From Singulisphaera sp. GP187 (lineage in GTDB: Bacteria > Planctomycetota > Phycisphaerae > Phycisphaerales > SM1A02), in NCBI GenBank assembly GCA_945869475.1, contig CAMBOV010000019.1:1-35284 (forward strand): a stretch of DNA of 35,284 bases. Reading direction: 5' to 3'. The notes under the pieces are model-generated. The model saw nothing but the letters and a program-made list of their open reading frames with translations. It searched no databases and was not told the DNA's origin. Numbering within the stretch: the stretch's first letter is position 1; every line of letters begins with the position of its first letter. This document shows positions 23,957 through 31,681 of this stretch, in pieces. Position numbers and translations under genes: made by a program.

Positions 23957-25985
23957 GCATGCTCGCGAGATCGCTTCCGCCAACTGTGCCATCGCCATCG
24001 ATGTCAGCGACGCTGCCGGATGTGCCCCACGCTGAAAGCAGAATCGAGAGGTCAGCTCCGTTCACAGCCCCGTCGTGGTTAAGATCTTGCGGCGCATAGA
24101 CAGGTGGTGGATCGCCCTGCGAGAACATCGTCACCGAATAGGCACCGACTGAGATGAGCGCACTTTGCGCAAGACCATCCCACGCAGTGTCATTGGTCGA
24201 CGTCGTGAGACACAGCGTGTTTGCATAGTCGCTGCTGTAGCCCGTCCAGTCGCTGTTAAATCGGCACTTCCAGAGACCCGATCGGGGCATCCCGATGCGG
24301 TAATTGAGGCGCGGAGTCGCAGAAAAATTCGCGATCACGATCGTGTCATCGAGCTCGCCGCCATTCTGCCAGCGGTGATAGGCGATGAGTTTTTCTGTGT
24401 TGTTCACGTGAAAGACGTTGGTACTGAATCCCGAAAGCCCGCGCGTCACACCTGTGGCATTCTTGCGAAGGGCGACGAGGTCTTGATAGAGCTTGAAAAT
24501 GCCTGAGTAGGTCGTCTTGCGCGACCAGTCGAGCGCAACATCATCGCGAAACCATTCATCTTCGAGAAACTCCTGCCCTTGAAAGAGCAGCGGGATTCCA
24601 GGCGCGCTCATCACAAGTGCGGCCGCGAGCGTCGAGCGTTTGCGCGCAGACCACGAGCCTGCGTTGCCCGGAGAGATCTCTTCGGGCACGCGCTGCTTGC
24701 CATTGGCGACTTCGTCGTGGCTCTCGGAATAGATGACGCGCTGCTGCATCGATCCGTTGTAGGAAAACGCGATCGCGTCGCGCACGGAATACATGTTGCG
24801 ATCCGCATCGTTTGAAGTGATCGATGCGCTGCGAATCTGCGGATAAAAACTCGCATCCCACTGACTATCGAATCCTGCCCCGCCCGCGCCTGTGGTTTTG
24901 GTCATGTAGGGCTCGACGTCCATGTCTTCGGCGACGATGAGCTTCTGCGGCGCGACCGCGTCGACTTCGTTGTTGATCCACTGCAAGAGCGACCATCCGT
25001 CGGCAATATCTGGACCGTCTTGCCCAACGCGCCGGATGTACTTGGTGCCGTCGACGCGCAGGCCGTCCATGCGAAACTCATTGAGCCACATCATCGCGTT
25101 GTCACGAAGGTAGGTTCGAACTTCTCCTCGCCCGAAGTCTGGACGCGTGTCGCCCCACGGCGTGTAGGCGCGGGAATCGTTGTAGAAAAAAACTCCGCCA
25201 AGACCGTTCTGCGACCATCCATCAAACTGCCAGATATCCATGTCGTTGGGACCGATGTGGTTGTAGACAACATCGCAGGTCACCGCGATTGAGCGCGCGT
25301 GCGCAGCGTCGATGAACTCTTTCAGATCGTTTGGACTTCCGTAGGCACTCTCGACCGAAAAGGGATACGAACCGTTGTATCCCCACGAGCGGTCCCCTGA
25401 AAACTCACAGATCGGCATGAGCGCAATCACATTCACGCCGAGTTCGACAAGATGATCGAGGCGCGCCACACACTGGTCGAGGGTCGATGGCGGAGAGCCG
25501 CTCGTCGACGAGCCGAACGTGCCGATGTGCATCTCGTACATCACAATCTTGTCCCACGTTGGAATGGCGAATGATGTGTTCTGCCAGACGTAGGCGTTTG
25601 CGTCGTAGACCACAGAGTTGCCCACTGAGCTCACAAGGTCGCGGGCGCGCGGATCATTCTTCCAGAGCAACTGCGTCCCGCGCTTGAGATAGAACTTGTA
25701 GTGCGCCCCTGCTTGCACGAGCGGAACATCGACCGACCAATAGCCATTACCCTCGTTGAAGAGCGGGCGCGAGGTTGTGCTCCAGAAGTTGAATGATCCT
25801 GCGACCGCAACCGTGTCGGCATTTGGAGCGAAGGTTCGAAAAGTCGTGCCATTGCCCGTCGCAGAGGCGTATGGGATCGCGCCAATTCCAGGTCGCATCG
25901 AGATCTGCGCGAGAGCCGAACTCGCCGTGAGGGCGAGCGCAGCAGCGAGAGTGAGTGCGAGATGGCAGCGGGTGCGAGATTGCAT
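23937..25985 (-). CDS. Exported GH13 enzyme (CBM48 plus branching-enzyme-like barrel) with dockerin-like C-terminal tail
   Basis: 682 residues with a signal peptide ending ASSALAQ. Residues about 45-130 are a CBM48-type domain ([16 protein letters not shown], then [20 protein letters not shown]). The barrel opens with [12 protein letters not shown], the signature of the GlgB/TreZ/isoamylase side of GH13, and has [12 protein letters not shown], nucleophile Asp312 in [12 protein letters not shown], Glu353 in VAEDMD and Asp424 in ESHDEV. The enzyme therefore looks active, as a branching enzyme, amylase or debranching enzyme; the exact reaction cannot be told. The last 52 residues hold two EF-hand-like repeats ([20 protein letters not shown] and [20 protein letters not shown]) as in planctomycete secreted proteins. 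It overlaps the ATPase gene tail to tail by 20 bp. A 7-bp inverted repeat lies upstream of the start. Confidence 0.88.
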   Translation of the reverse strand: MQSRTRCHLALTLAAALALTASSALAQISMRPGIGAIPYASATGNGTTFRTFAPNADTVAVAGSFNFWSTTSRPLFNEGNGYWSVDVPLVQAGAHYKFYLKRGTQLLWKNDPRARDLVSSVGNSVVYDANAYVWQNTSFAIPTWDKIVMYEMHIGTFGSSTSGSPPSTLDQCVARLDHLVELGVNVIALMPICEFSGDRSWGYNGSYPFSVESAYGSPNDLKEFIDAAHARSIAVTCDVVYNHIGPNDMDIWQFDGWSQNGLGGVFFYNDSRAYTPWGDTRPDFGRGEVRTYLRDNAMMWLNEFRMDGLRVDGTKYIRRVGQDGPDIADGWSLLQWINNEVDAVAPQKLIVAEDMDVEPYMTKTTGAGGAGFDSQWDASFYPQIRSASITSNDADRNMYSVRDAIAFSYNGSMQQRVIYSESHDEVANGKQRVPEEISPGNAGSWSARKRSTLAAALVMSAPGIPLLFQGQEFLEDEWFRDDVALDWSRKTTYSGIFKLYQDLVALRKNATGVTRGLSGFSTNVFHVNNTEKLIAYHRWQNGGELDDTIVIANFSATPRLNYRIGMPRSGLWKCRFNSDWTGYSSDYANTLCLTTSTNDTAWDGLAQSALISVGAYSVTMFSQGDPPPVYAPQDLNHDGAVNGADLSILLSAWGTSGSVADIDGDGTVGGSDLASMLSGWAP

Positions 25986-26021
25986 TCCCGCAAATCTTAC
26001 TGCGAGCGGCGGTAGATGCCT

Positions 26022-26048
26022 GTTTTCTAAGTCACTATCAGAGAAAAC
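26022..26048. promoter_or_regulatory. Inverted repeat upstream of the exported GH13 gene
   Basis: GTTTTCT (26022-26028) and AGAAAAC (26042-26048) are separated by 13 bases, so the half-sites lie two helical turns apart. It sits in an AT-richer 82-bp gap, 37-63 bases before the ATG at 25985. An operator for a sugar-responsive regulator is possible. It could instead be a hairpin ending the SYLF transcript, but no T-run follows. Evidence is by position and symmetry only. Confidence 0.3.
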
Positions 26049-26067
26049 TCACGCGACCACTCGGCGA

Positions 26068-26775
26068 TCAGGTGCCGCTCTGAAGCTTCTTGGAGAGTTC
26101 GATTCCGCCAGGAGGCTGCGGAAATTTTCCGTTGAGAATGTCGACGACGGTGGCATCGGCCCCGTAGGCGTTGGCATTTGTCTTCTCGCTGAAGGTGATC
26201 CCAAGTCCGCCGATCGAGGCGGCGCCGTAGAGCCCTGCCGCTCGAACGTACGTCTTCACCGGTGCGCCTGCGGCTTTCGTCTCTCCCGTGCTCGTCAGTG
26301 CCGTGCCTTGTGCTCCTGCGTAGAAATAACTCCCGTCGGTCGTGAACTTGTCGAAGACTGCGGCATCTGAAAAAACCATCACGATGTCGAGATGCTGCGC
26401 TCCGATCAATGCGCCGAAATCTCCCTTGACGATGCCGATCGCAACTGGGGGCGACCATCCCGAAGAAAGTTTCTTGATGACAACGCCCTCGCCGCCCATC
26501 ATTCCGATGACCACACCGCCTTGAAAACACTTCACCAGTGCAACGCCAACGGCTGAGTTCAGTTCTCCTTGAGGGATTGGCTTTCCAGAAGTCTGCACAC
26601 TCTGAAAGGCCTCACTGCCCTGCGTGATCCGCTCGAGCATCGGACCGTTCGACGAACAGCCAGTGGTTACGAGAAGCGCAGTCGACGTGAGGAACAAGCC
26701 AAGAACATTGCCAAGAACATTGCCAAGAACATTGCCAAGATCATTGCCAACTGAAGCGATGACGATCCGTGTCAT
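26068..26775 (-). CDS. SYLF (Ysc84-like) domain lipoprotein
   Basis: 235 residues from the ATG at 26775, preceded by GGAG eight bases away. The N-terminal region (MTRIVIASVGNDLGNVLGN, then more copies of LGNV, then LFLTSTALLVTTGC) is a long lipoprotein-type signal, although threonine at -3 is unusual. From about residue 60 the SYLF domain is clear: AVGVALVKCFQGGVVIGMMG, VKGDFGALIGAQHLDIVMVF and SYFYAGAQGTALTSTG, then glycine-rich GAASIGGLGITFSEKTNAN. SYLF proteins bind lipids (phosphoinositides in eukaryotes); bacterial members are envelope lipoproteins of unknown role. The four GNVL repeats come from a 12-bp tandem repeat. It lies on the same strand as the flanking genes but with its own spacing. 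Confidence 0.8.
   Translation of the reverse strand: MTRIVIASVGNDLGNVLGNVLGNVLGLFLTSTALLVTTGCSSNGPMLERITQGSEAFQSVQTSGKPIPQGELNSAVGVALVKCFQGGVVIGMMGGEGVVIKKLSSGWSPPVAIGIVKGDFGALIGAQHLDIVMVFSDAAVFDKFTTDGSYFYAGAQGTALTSTGETKAAGAPVKTYVRAAGLYGAASIGGLGITFSEKTNANAYGADATVVDILNGKFPQPPGGIELSKKLQSGT
26699..26746. repeat. Four 12-bp tandem repeats in the signal region of the SYLF lipoprotein
   Basis: Three exact copies of CCAAGAACATTG and a fourth with one change (CCAAGATCATTG). On the coding strand they encode repeated Gly-Asn-Val/Asp-Leu. Each unit is four codons, so slippage changes the length of the signal sequence without a frameshift. Confidence 0.9.
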
Positions 26776-26850
26776 GAGGAGGTCTCCGAGGTGCGAATGC
26801 GACGCGTCACTGCGTCGACGCACGGAGTCTAACTCGTCGTGCCGCTCACG

Positions 26851-27908
26851 TCAGACGCATAGACCCCACGCGCTCAAGACTGCTGCGAGGTCGGCGCCGT
26901 CGGTGGTCAAGTCGCCGTTCGTGTCTCCACCGTTGGTCCCCCATCCACCGAGCACTGCCGCGAGGTCTGCACCGTCGATGATCCCGTCGTCATTCAGATC
27001 TGCAGGACAAGCTGGCGGCACAACTGGGCAGTCAGGTTCAGCGGCGTCGACAACGATCACTGCATATTGATCGCCGGCAATGGATGCAAGGTTCACGAAT
27101 CGAGGTTCGGCGAGATTTGAGCTTCCCGCTCCGAGGCCGCCAATCAACTGGTTCGAGAGCCAATCGTGTCCGCCACCGTTGATCATCGCGCAGACTTTGA
27201 TGTTCTGCTGCGTTGCGGCGTCGTACCCCATGAGCGAGAGTGGGATCGCGACTTCGACTCCTGTGGAAACTCCCGATCCATCAACGCTGCCGCCGTCGGC
27301 ACCGACTCCGGCAACATTAGCGTTGTTCAAAGCGACCTTTACTCCGTACTTCGCGTTGTCGATCGCAACGGTTCCGGGCGCGCCGCTGCCGAGGTAGGCA
27401 CCGATGCCACCGCCGTCAGTCAAGACCTGTGCGATGTTTGCGTAGAGCGAGGTCGGCGTGCCACCGCAGGTTGTCGTGAGGTAAAAGTTTGCAGAGAAGC
27501 ACGCGTCGAACTTCAGGCCATCTCCAACGCCAGCGGCACTCTCGCCGAGTCGATTGAGACCGTTGAAATCGACATCAGCGTTGTCGCCGCGAACTGAGTT
27601 CTGTCCGCCGATTCCACTGTCAATGAAGAGTTCAAACTTATTGAAATTGCTTTCGAGGTTGCCGCCGAAGAAGAGGTAGGCACTCCGCCGTCAATCCTTG
27701 CATGGCAATTGTCGAGTTCTGAGCCGTTGGCAACATCAACAATGCCAAGGTTCGAGTCACCGAATCCCGTCGTGGAGTTTTGAGAAGCAATCGCGGCGCC
27801 GTAGAGTTTCTCACGCATGCCGTCAACGGCCACCTGCCCCACTGCGGTCGAAGCGAGGACTGATGGAACCAAGATGATTGCCGCCACGATAGAAAAACGT
27901 GTCTTCAT
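26851..27908 (-). pseudogene. Frameshifted exported protein with dockerin-like C-terminal tail
   Basis: The gene starts at the ATG at 27908 with AGGAG six bases upstream and signal peptide MKTRFSIVAAIILVPSVLAS. The first frame runs through VDGMREKLYGAAIASQNSTT and GFGDSNLGIVDVANGSELDN, then loses sense near 27678-27690. The neighbouring frame continues with LFFGGNLESNFNKFELFIDS, DNADVDFNGLNRLGESAAG and FDACFSANFYLTTTCGG, and on to 26851 as one sensible protein. One missing base restores a full product of about 352 residues. No slippery heptamer is seen at the junction, so programmed frameshifting is unlikely. Either the gene is broken or the base is an assembly error. The protein ends in two dockerin-like repeats (DLNDDGIIDGADLAAVLGGW and GDLTTDGADLAAVLSAW). 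The function is unknown; the VDG start and beta-rich body recall carbohydrate-binding CBM9-like domains. Confidence 0.75.
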
Positions 27909-28003
27909 TGCTGTCTCCTGAGTCGAAAGATAGTCCGAAACCACGCGCGAGCAAACTTCTGTCGCAGAAAACAGAACTTTCTGGATGGCGCGCCGAGCCG
28001 ACC

Positions 28004-29167
28004 CTACCGAACTGTGATGACGGCGACTCCGCCAAGGGCAAGCGTCGCTGCCTGCGCCCTCAGCATCAAGTCGCACGCAACCTTTCTGTCGGGATCGAGT
28101 TCGCACGCCTTCGAGAGCGCCACGAGGGCGCTCTCGTACTCGCCTCGGTGTTCGAGAATGAGTCCCTTGAGCAGATAACCATCGCACAGCTTCGAATTAC
28201 GAGCGATGAGTCGATCGGCGCACCCTTCGGCGCGGACGAGGTCGTCGACCAGCCAGGCGATGTACCCGAGCGTCAGATCCTGTTCGACGGTTGTGCCGGC
28301 CTTGCCTGAGAGCACCGAACTCTCGAGCCGAACAAGCAAATCTCTCGCCTCGCTGCCGCGATTGGTCAGCATCAGACACCGCGCTTGCATACGCAGAAGA
28401 TCGTCACGTTGAATGGTCGCTTCAGGAAGTGTTGAAAGTGCGATGAGGCAGCGGTCCCATTGCTCGGCATTGAACGCGACGACGGCGGCATCCTCCTGAT
28501 AGAGCGTTGGATCAGGAGCAAGTGTCACGGCGAGTTCGATGAAGTGAAGCGCCTGTTCGTCATCACCTTCTGCGGCCGCGATTTCAGAACGAAGATGCGC
28601 GAGTGCCGAGTTAAACTCGAAGTGGCAGAGCGTGTCATCGACGAGTCGCTTCGCCTCTTCGACGCGATTCAATGCGAGTAGGGTCTCCGCCTCGCTCAAG
28701 AGGTAGTGCGCGTTGGTGGGTTCGATTGCGAGTGCCGCTGCGTAGTGAGCGTGCGCCTCCTCGTCTCGACTCCAACGTTGATAGACGACGCCCAAGTAGT
28801 AACAACACTCGTCGCATCCGGGATTCAGTTCGTGCGCATACTTGAACTCATTCGCTGCTGATTCGAGCCGTCCCATCTCGAGAACGATTCTGCCGCGCAA
28901 GAGATGTGCCTTCGAATCAGTTGGTGCGACCACGATGACCTTGTCGATGTGCTTGAGGGCTTCAGTGAACTGCCCAGCCTCGAGCGCCTGCGACGCTTGG
29001 GCTCTTGCGACACCCACGCCGACTTTGTCGAATCGATCCTTCGCATTCTTGCGTGCTTCGACGCCAGCGGTCGATTGCCCCTTGCAGCCTGCGAGCGTTT
29101 CAACGCCAAGAAGTGCCACTGCCGTGAGATAGAGTGCGCTGGCGAGCGGTTGCCATGACCGCTTCAT
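28004..29167 (-). CDS. TPR-repeat lipoprotein of the secretin operon
   Basis: 387 residues, with a lipoprotein signal ending ALLGVETLAGC (Cys about 28). From about residue 50 on there are roughly eight to nine TPR-type helical hairpins, for example QASQALEAGQFTEALKHIDK, AHLLRGRIVLEMGRLESAA, CYYLGVVYQRWSRDEEAHAH and YLLKGLILEHRGEYESALVA. Its ATG overlaps the stop of the secretin gene (ATGA, 29164-29167), so the two are probably translated together. TPR lipoproteins such as PilF/PilW act as pilotins that bring the secretin to the outer membrane. That role is inferred from the context and fold; this protein is longer than PilF (about 250 residues). Confidence 0.8.
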   Translation of the reverse strand: MKRSWQPLASALYLTAVALLGVETLAGCKGQSTAGVEARKNAKDRFDKVGVGVARAQASQALEAGQFTEALKHIDKVIVVAPTDSKAHLLRGRIVLEMGRLESAANEFKYAHELNPGCDECCYYLGVVYQRWSRDEEAHAHYAAALAIEPTNAHYLLSEAETLLALNRVEEAKRLVDDTLCHFEFNSALAHLRSEIAAAEGDDEQALHFIELAVTLAPDPTLYQEDAAVVAFNAEQWDRCLIALSTLPEATIQRDDLLRMQARCLMLTNRGSEARDLLVRLESSVLSGKAGTTVEQDLTLGYIAWLVDDLVRAEGCADRLIARNSKLCDGYLLKGLILEHRGEYESALVALSKACELDPDRKVACDLMLRAQAATLALGGVAVITVR

Positions 29168-31128
29168 TGAGAGCCTGCCGGTGCTGGTGCTGGTTTGGAT
29201 GGCGTCGCGCTCTGTGTCGGAGAAAAGGTTCGACGTTCGATGAGCGTCTTATCGATCACGTCTTGATAATCAGAACCTGGCATCGACATCGCCCGCTCGC
29301 GCAATTGTTGTATCGCCGGCGAGACTGGCTTCATCCGAAGTGCGGCATTCGAATAGTAGAGCGTCTTGGCGAGATCGCCATTTTTGTAGGAGTTGAAGGC
29401 ATCCTGTTGATAGTTCGCAGTGACCTGCTCGCGTGAAAATGGCAAGAGACCTGCGCGCGCACCAAGTCGCACGTTGTCTGCCATCTCGAGAGAATCACGA
29501 CCCTCTTCGTAGAGTTTTTCATCTTCGAGAATCGTCGGAGTCACCATAAAGATGATCTCTTTTCGCTGCACTTGGTCGCCTTGACCTCCGGTGAGACCAC
29601 CAATGAAGGGAATCTCGCTGACTCCAGGAACTTGCTTGCGCTGTGTGACCATCTTGTCGGCAAAGAGCCCGCCGAGCACAACCGTCTGCCCACTTCGCAC
29701 ACGCACATTTGTTCTGATTTCTTGCTTGTTTTCGTCGGGAACCTCGGTGAAGTTCGGCGAGTTTGGCGCTCCGATCTTTCGCAACTTGTAGTCCGAGATG
29801 CTGGGCATCAACTCCATGCGAATCATCCCGTCATCTGAAATGAAGGGACGAAAGTGAAGGATGATTCCCGTGTCGAGAAAGTCCACAGTCTGCGTCGTGC
29901 TGGTCACGCTCACCGTTGACGTCACGTACGCGACACGCTCACCAACTTCGATCGACGCGCGCTGCCGATTGAGACACGTCACGGCAGGTCGCGCAAGCAC
30001 CGTTGTATCAGTGACCTCATCAAGAATGTTGAGAAAGACAGCCATGTCGCCGGCGATCAGTCCCATTTTGACATTGGCCGGTGGAGCCCCTGGCAGACTG
30101 ACAATGTTGCTCACCGCGCCGGCTTGCGCACTTGTGGTCGGATAAGGAGTCAACGTTGCCTTCTGCATTGCGTCGGGAATTCCGAGTGGCGGAATGAGAT
30201 TGCCAATCACCGCATCGGTGACGTTACTGAAATTCAGATTGCCAATCGCCGCGAAGTCGACGCCGTACGCATTGTTCTCATCGACCGTCGCAGAAACGAT
30301 CGTGCATTCGACGCGAACCTGTTGCGGCGGCACGTCGATCTCTTTGAGAACCCGCGCAATTTCGTCGAGGTTTGCCTCGTAATCGGTCACCAAGAGCCGA
30401 GCGGTAAAGGCGTAGTCGTCGGCACCGCCGTCGGCAATGTCCGATTGATATCCAGCTCTCACGAGCCCCCGTCCCGCAATCGCTCCCTCCTTTGAGAGGA
30501 CTGGTTTCACGAACGATTCCGCATCGAGCGAACTCAGAAATTGCAGAGTAAAGACGCGCGTCGCGACCTTTCGCGATGCCTTCTCGACTTCGACGAATTC
30601 GGCGCGCGTGTAGACAAAGATGAACCCCGCGTCGCGAACTGAGACAAGTCCATTGACTGAGAGGATCGCTTCGAGCGCTTGGTCGAATGGAACGTCGTAG
30701 AGATTGACCGAGACCGTTCCCTCAACCTTGTCACTCGCGACGATGTTCTGCTTGCTGCGAACTGCGAGCAACTCGAGCAGCGAATCGATCGCGACGTTCT
30801 GAGCCGCAAGGGTGATCGTGCCACTTGGCGAAATTTCGATCACTGGCAGGTCGCTTGGAATTACTGCGGGAACGACTGCCGCCGGGGCGGCAGCGGCGGC
30901 AACGGCGGCAACAGCCTCGATGGGCGGCGTCTCTGCCTTCGACGGTGCACCGGTCGGCGCACCCGTTGCGACCGGAGCAATTCCACCCGGGGGAACGACC
31001 GATTGATCACTCTGGCCGAGTGCTCCATCTCGCACGAGGAGTGTCGTCAACGCGACTGCGAAGAACGAGCGAACAGCCCAGATGCGAACTGTGGATGGGA
31101 TACGTGCGAGATTATTCGGTGATGCCAT
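29164..31128 (-). CDS. Secretin of a type II secretion / type IV pilus-like system
   Basis: 654 residues from the ATG at 31128, with a signal region (FFAVALTTLLVRDGALGQ). A Pro/Ala-rich linker follows. Residues about 100-175 form an STN/N0-like domain (LAAQNVAIDSLLELLAVRSK, then GTVSVNLYDVPFDQALEAIL). An N1-like domain is at about 185-275 (RVFTLQFLSSLDAESFVKPV). The secretin barrel domain includes VECTIVSATVDENNAYGVDF, VLARPAVTCLNRQRASIEVG, VDFLDTGIILHFRPFISDDG and RVRSGQTVVLGGLFADKMVT, then VPGVSEIPFIGGL, which is the classic GspD/PilQ ending. About 120 extra C-terminal residues follow, with a short TPR-like piece (NSYKNGDLAKTLYYSNAAL). It should form the outer membrane ring. The TPR lipoprotein downstream overlaps it. 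Confidence 0.92.
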   Translation of the reverse strand: MASPNNLARIPSTVRIWAVRSFFAVALTTLLVRDGALGQSDQSVVPPGGIAPVATGAPTGAPSKAETPPIEAVAAVAAAAAPAAVVPAVIPSDLPVIEISPSGTITLAAQNVAIDSLLELLAVRSKQNIVASDKVEGTVSVNLYDVPFDQALEAILSVNGLVSVRDAGFIFVYTRAEFVEVEKASRKVATRVFTLQFLSSLDAESFVKPVLSKEGAIAGRGLVRAGYQSDIADGGADDYAFTARLLVTDYEANLDEIARVLKEIDVPPQQVRVECTIVSATVDENNAYGVDFAAIGNLNFSNVTDAVIGNLIPPLGIPDAMQKATLTPYPTTSAQAGAVSNIVSLPGAPPANVKMGLIAGDMAVFLNILDEVTDTTVLARPAVTCLNRQRASIEVGERVAYVTSTVSVTSTTQTVDFLDTGIILHFRPFISDDGMIRMELMPSISDYKLRKIGAPNSPNFTEVPDENKQEIRTNVRVRSGQTVVLGGLFADKMVTQRKQVPGVSEIPFIGGLTGGQGDQVQRKEIIFMVTPTILEDEKLYEEGRDSLEMADNVRLGARAGLLPFSREQVTANYQQDAFNSYKNGDLAKTLYYSNAALRMKPVSPAIQQLRERAMSMPGSDYQDVIDKTLIERRTFSPTQSATPSKPAPAPAGSQ

Positions 31129-31189
31129 CAATGCGCGTCATTCCGCTTTCCGCCGCTCTGGCGGCAGTGCGTAATGACAATCGACACAC

Positions 31190-31663
31190 TTACGGCAATC
31201 CGATTGCATTTTCGAGGCGGATTTGTCCTGATGTGGGCTGCAACACGAGCTCGATGCTCTCAACTCCGCCGTCGGTTGTGAGCTGAATTCGTGGCTCTGG
31301 AGCGTCGAGTCCGATGTTGAGTGCGCCGGAATGGTTGAATGGGATTCCCCCCACCGGAACGTCGGTCACAGTGAGTTTGACTCCAGTTGCCTCAGAAAAA
31401 CTGCTGCGTGTGAAGCGCACCGTTCCGCCGTCGGGCGGTCCTGCGATGATGTAGCCATCAGAAAGAAATTGAATCGTCGCTGGATTGGATGGATTGGCGA
31501 TCGTCCAGGCTTGCGCGTACTGAATGTCAGCCCAGAGTCGATGCTTCGCCGCGGCGAGCCGTCCTGCGCTATGGTCCGAGAACATTGGTGCGGCGAGTGC
31601 GACAAGAATCGCCAGGATGATCGATGCGATGATGAGTTCGATAAGGGTGAAGGCGCGTTTCAT
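31190..31663 (-). CDS. Minor pseudopilin, GspH/FimT-like
   Basis: 157 residues from the ATG at 31663. The prepilin signal MKRA|FTLIELIIASIILAIL has the conserved Phe+1 and Glu+5 with Ala at -1, cleaved by the prepilin peptidase. A beta-rich globular part follows (RLWADIQYAQAWTIANPS is the usual helix extension of GspH). It lies 18 bp after the PilX-like gene and 61 bp before the secretin gene. An upstream in-frame TTG at 31675 is less likely. Confidence 0.85.
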   Translation of the reverse strand: MKRAFTLIELIIASIILAILVALAAPMFSDHSAGRLAAAKHRLWADIQYAQAWTIANPSNPATIQFLSDGYIIAGPPDGGTVRFTRSSFSEATGVKLTVTDVPVGGIPFNHSGALNIGLDAPEPRIQLTTDGGVESIELVLQPTSGQIRLENAIGLP

Positions 31664-31681
31664 GTGGTTTCTCAATCTGGC

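Noticed and set aside
27670-27700. Programmed ribosomal frameshift in the dockerin-tailed gene
   Set aside because: No X-XXY-YYZ slippery heptamer or clear downstream structure was seen at the junction; a lost base explains the data more simply.
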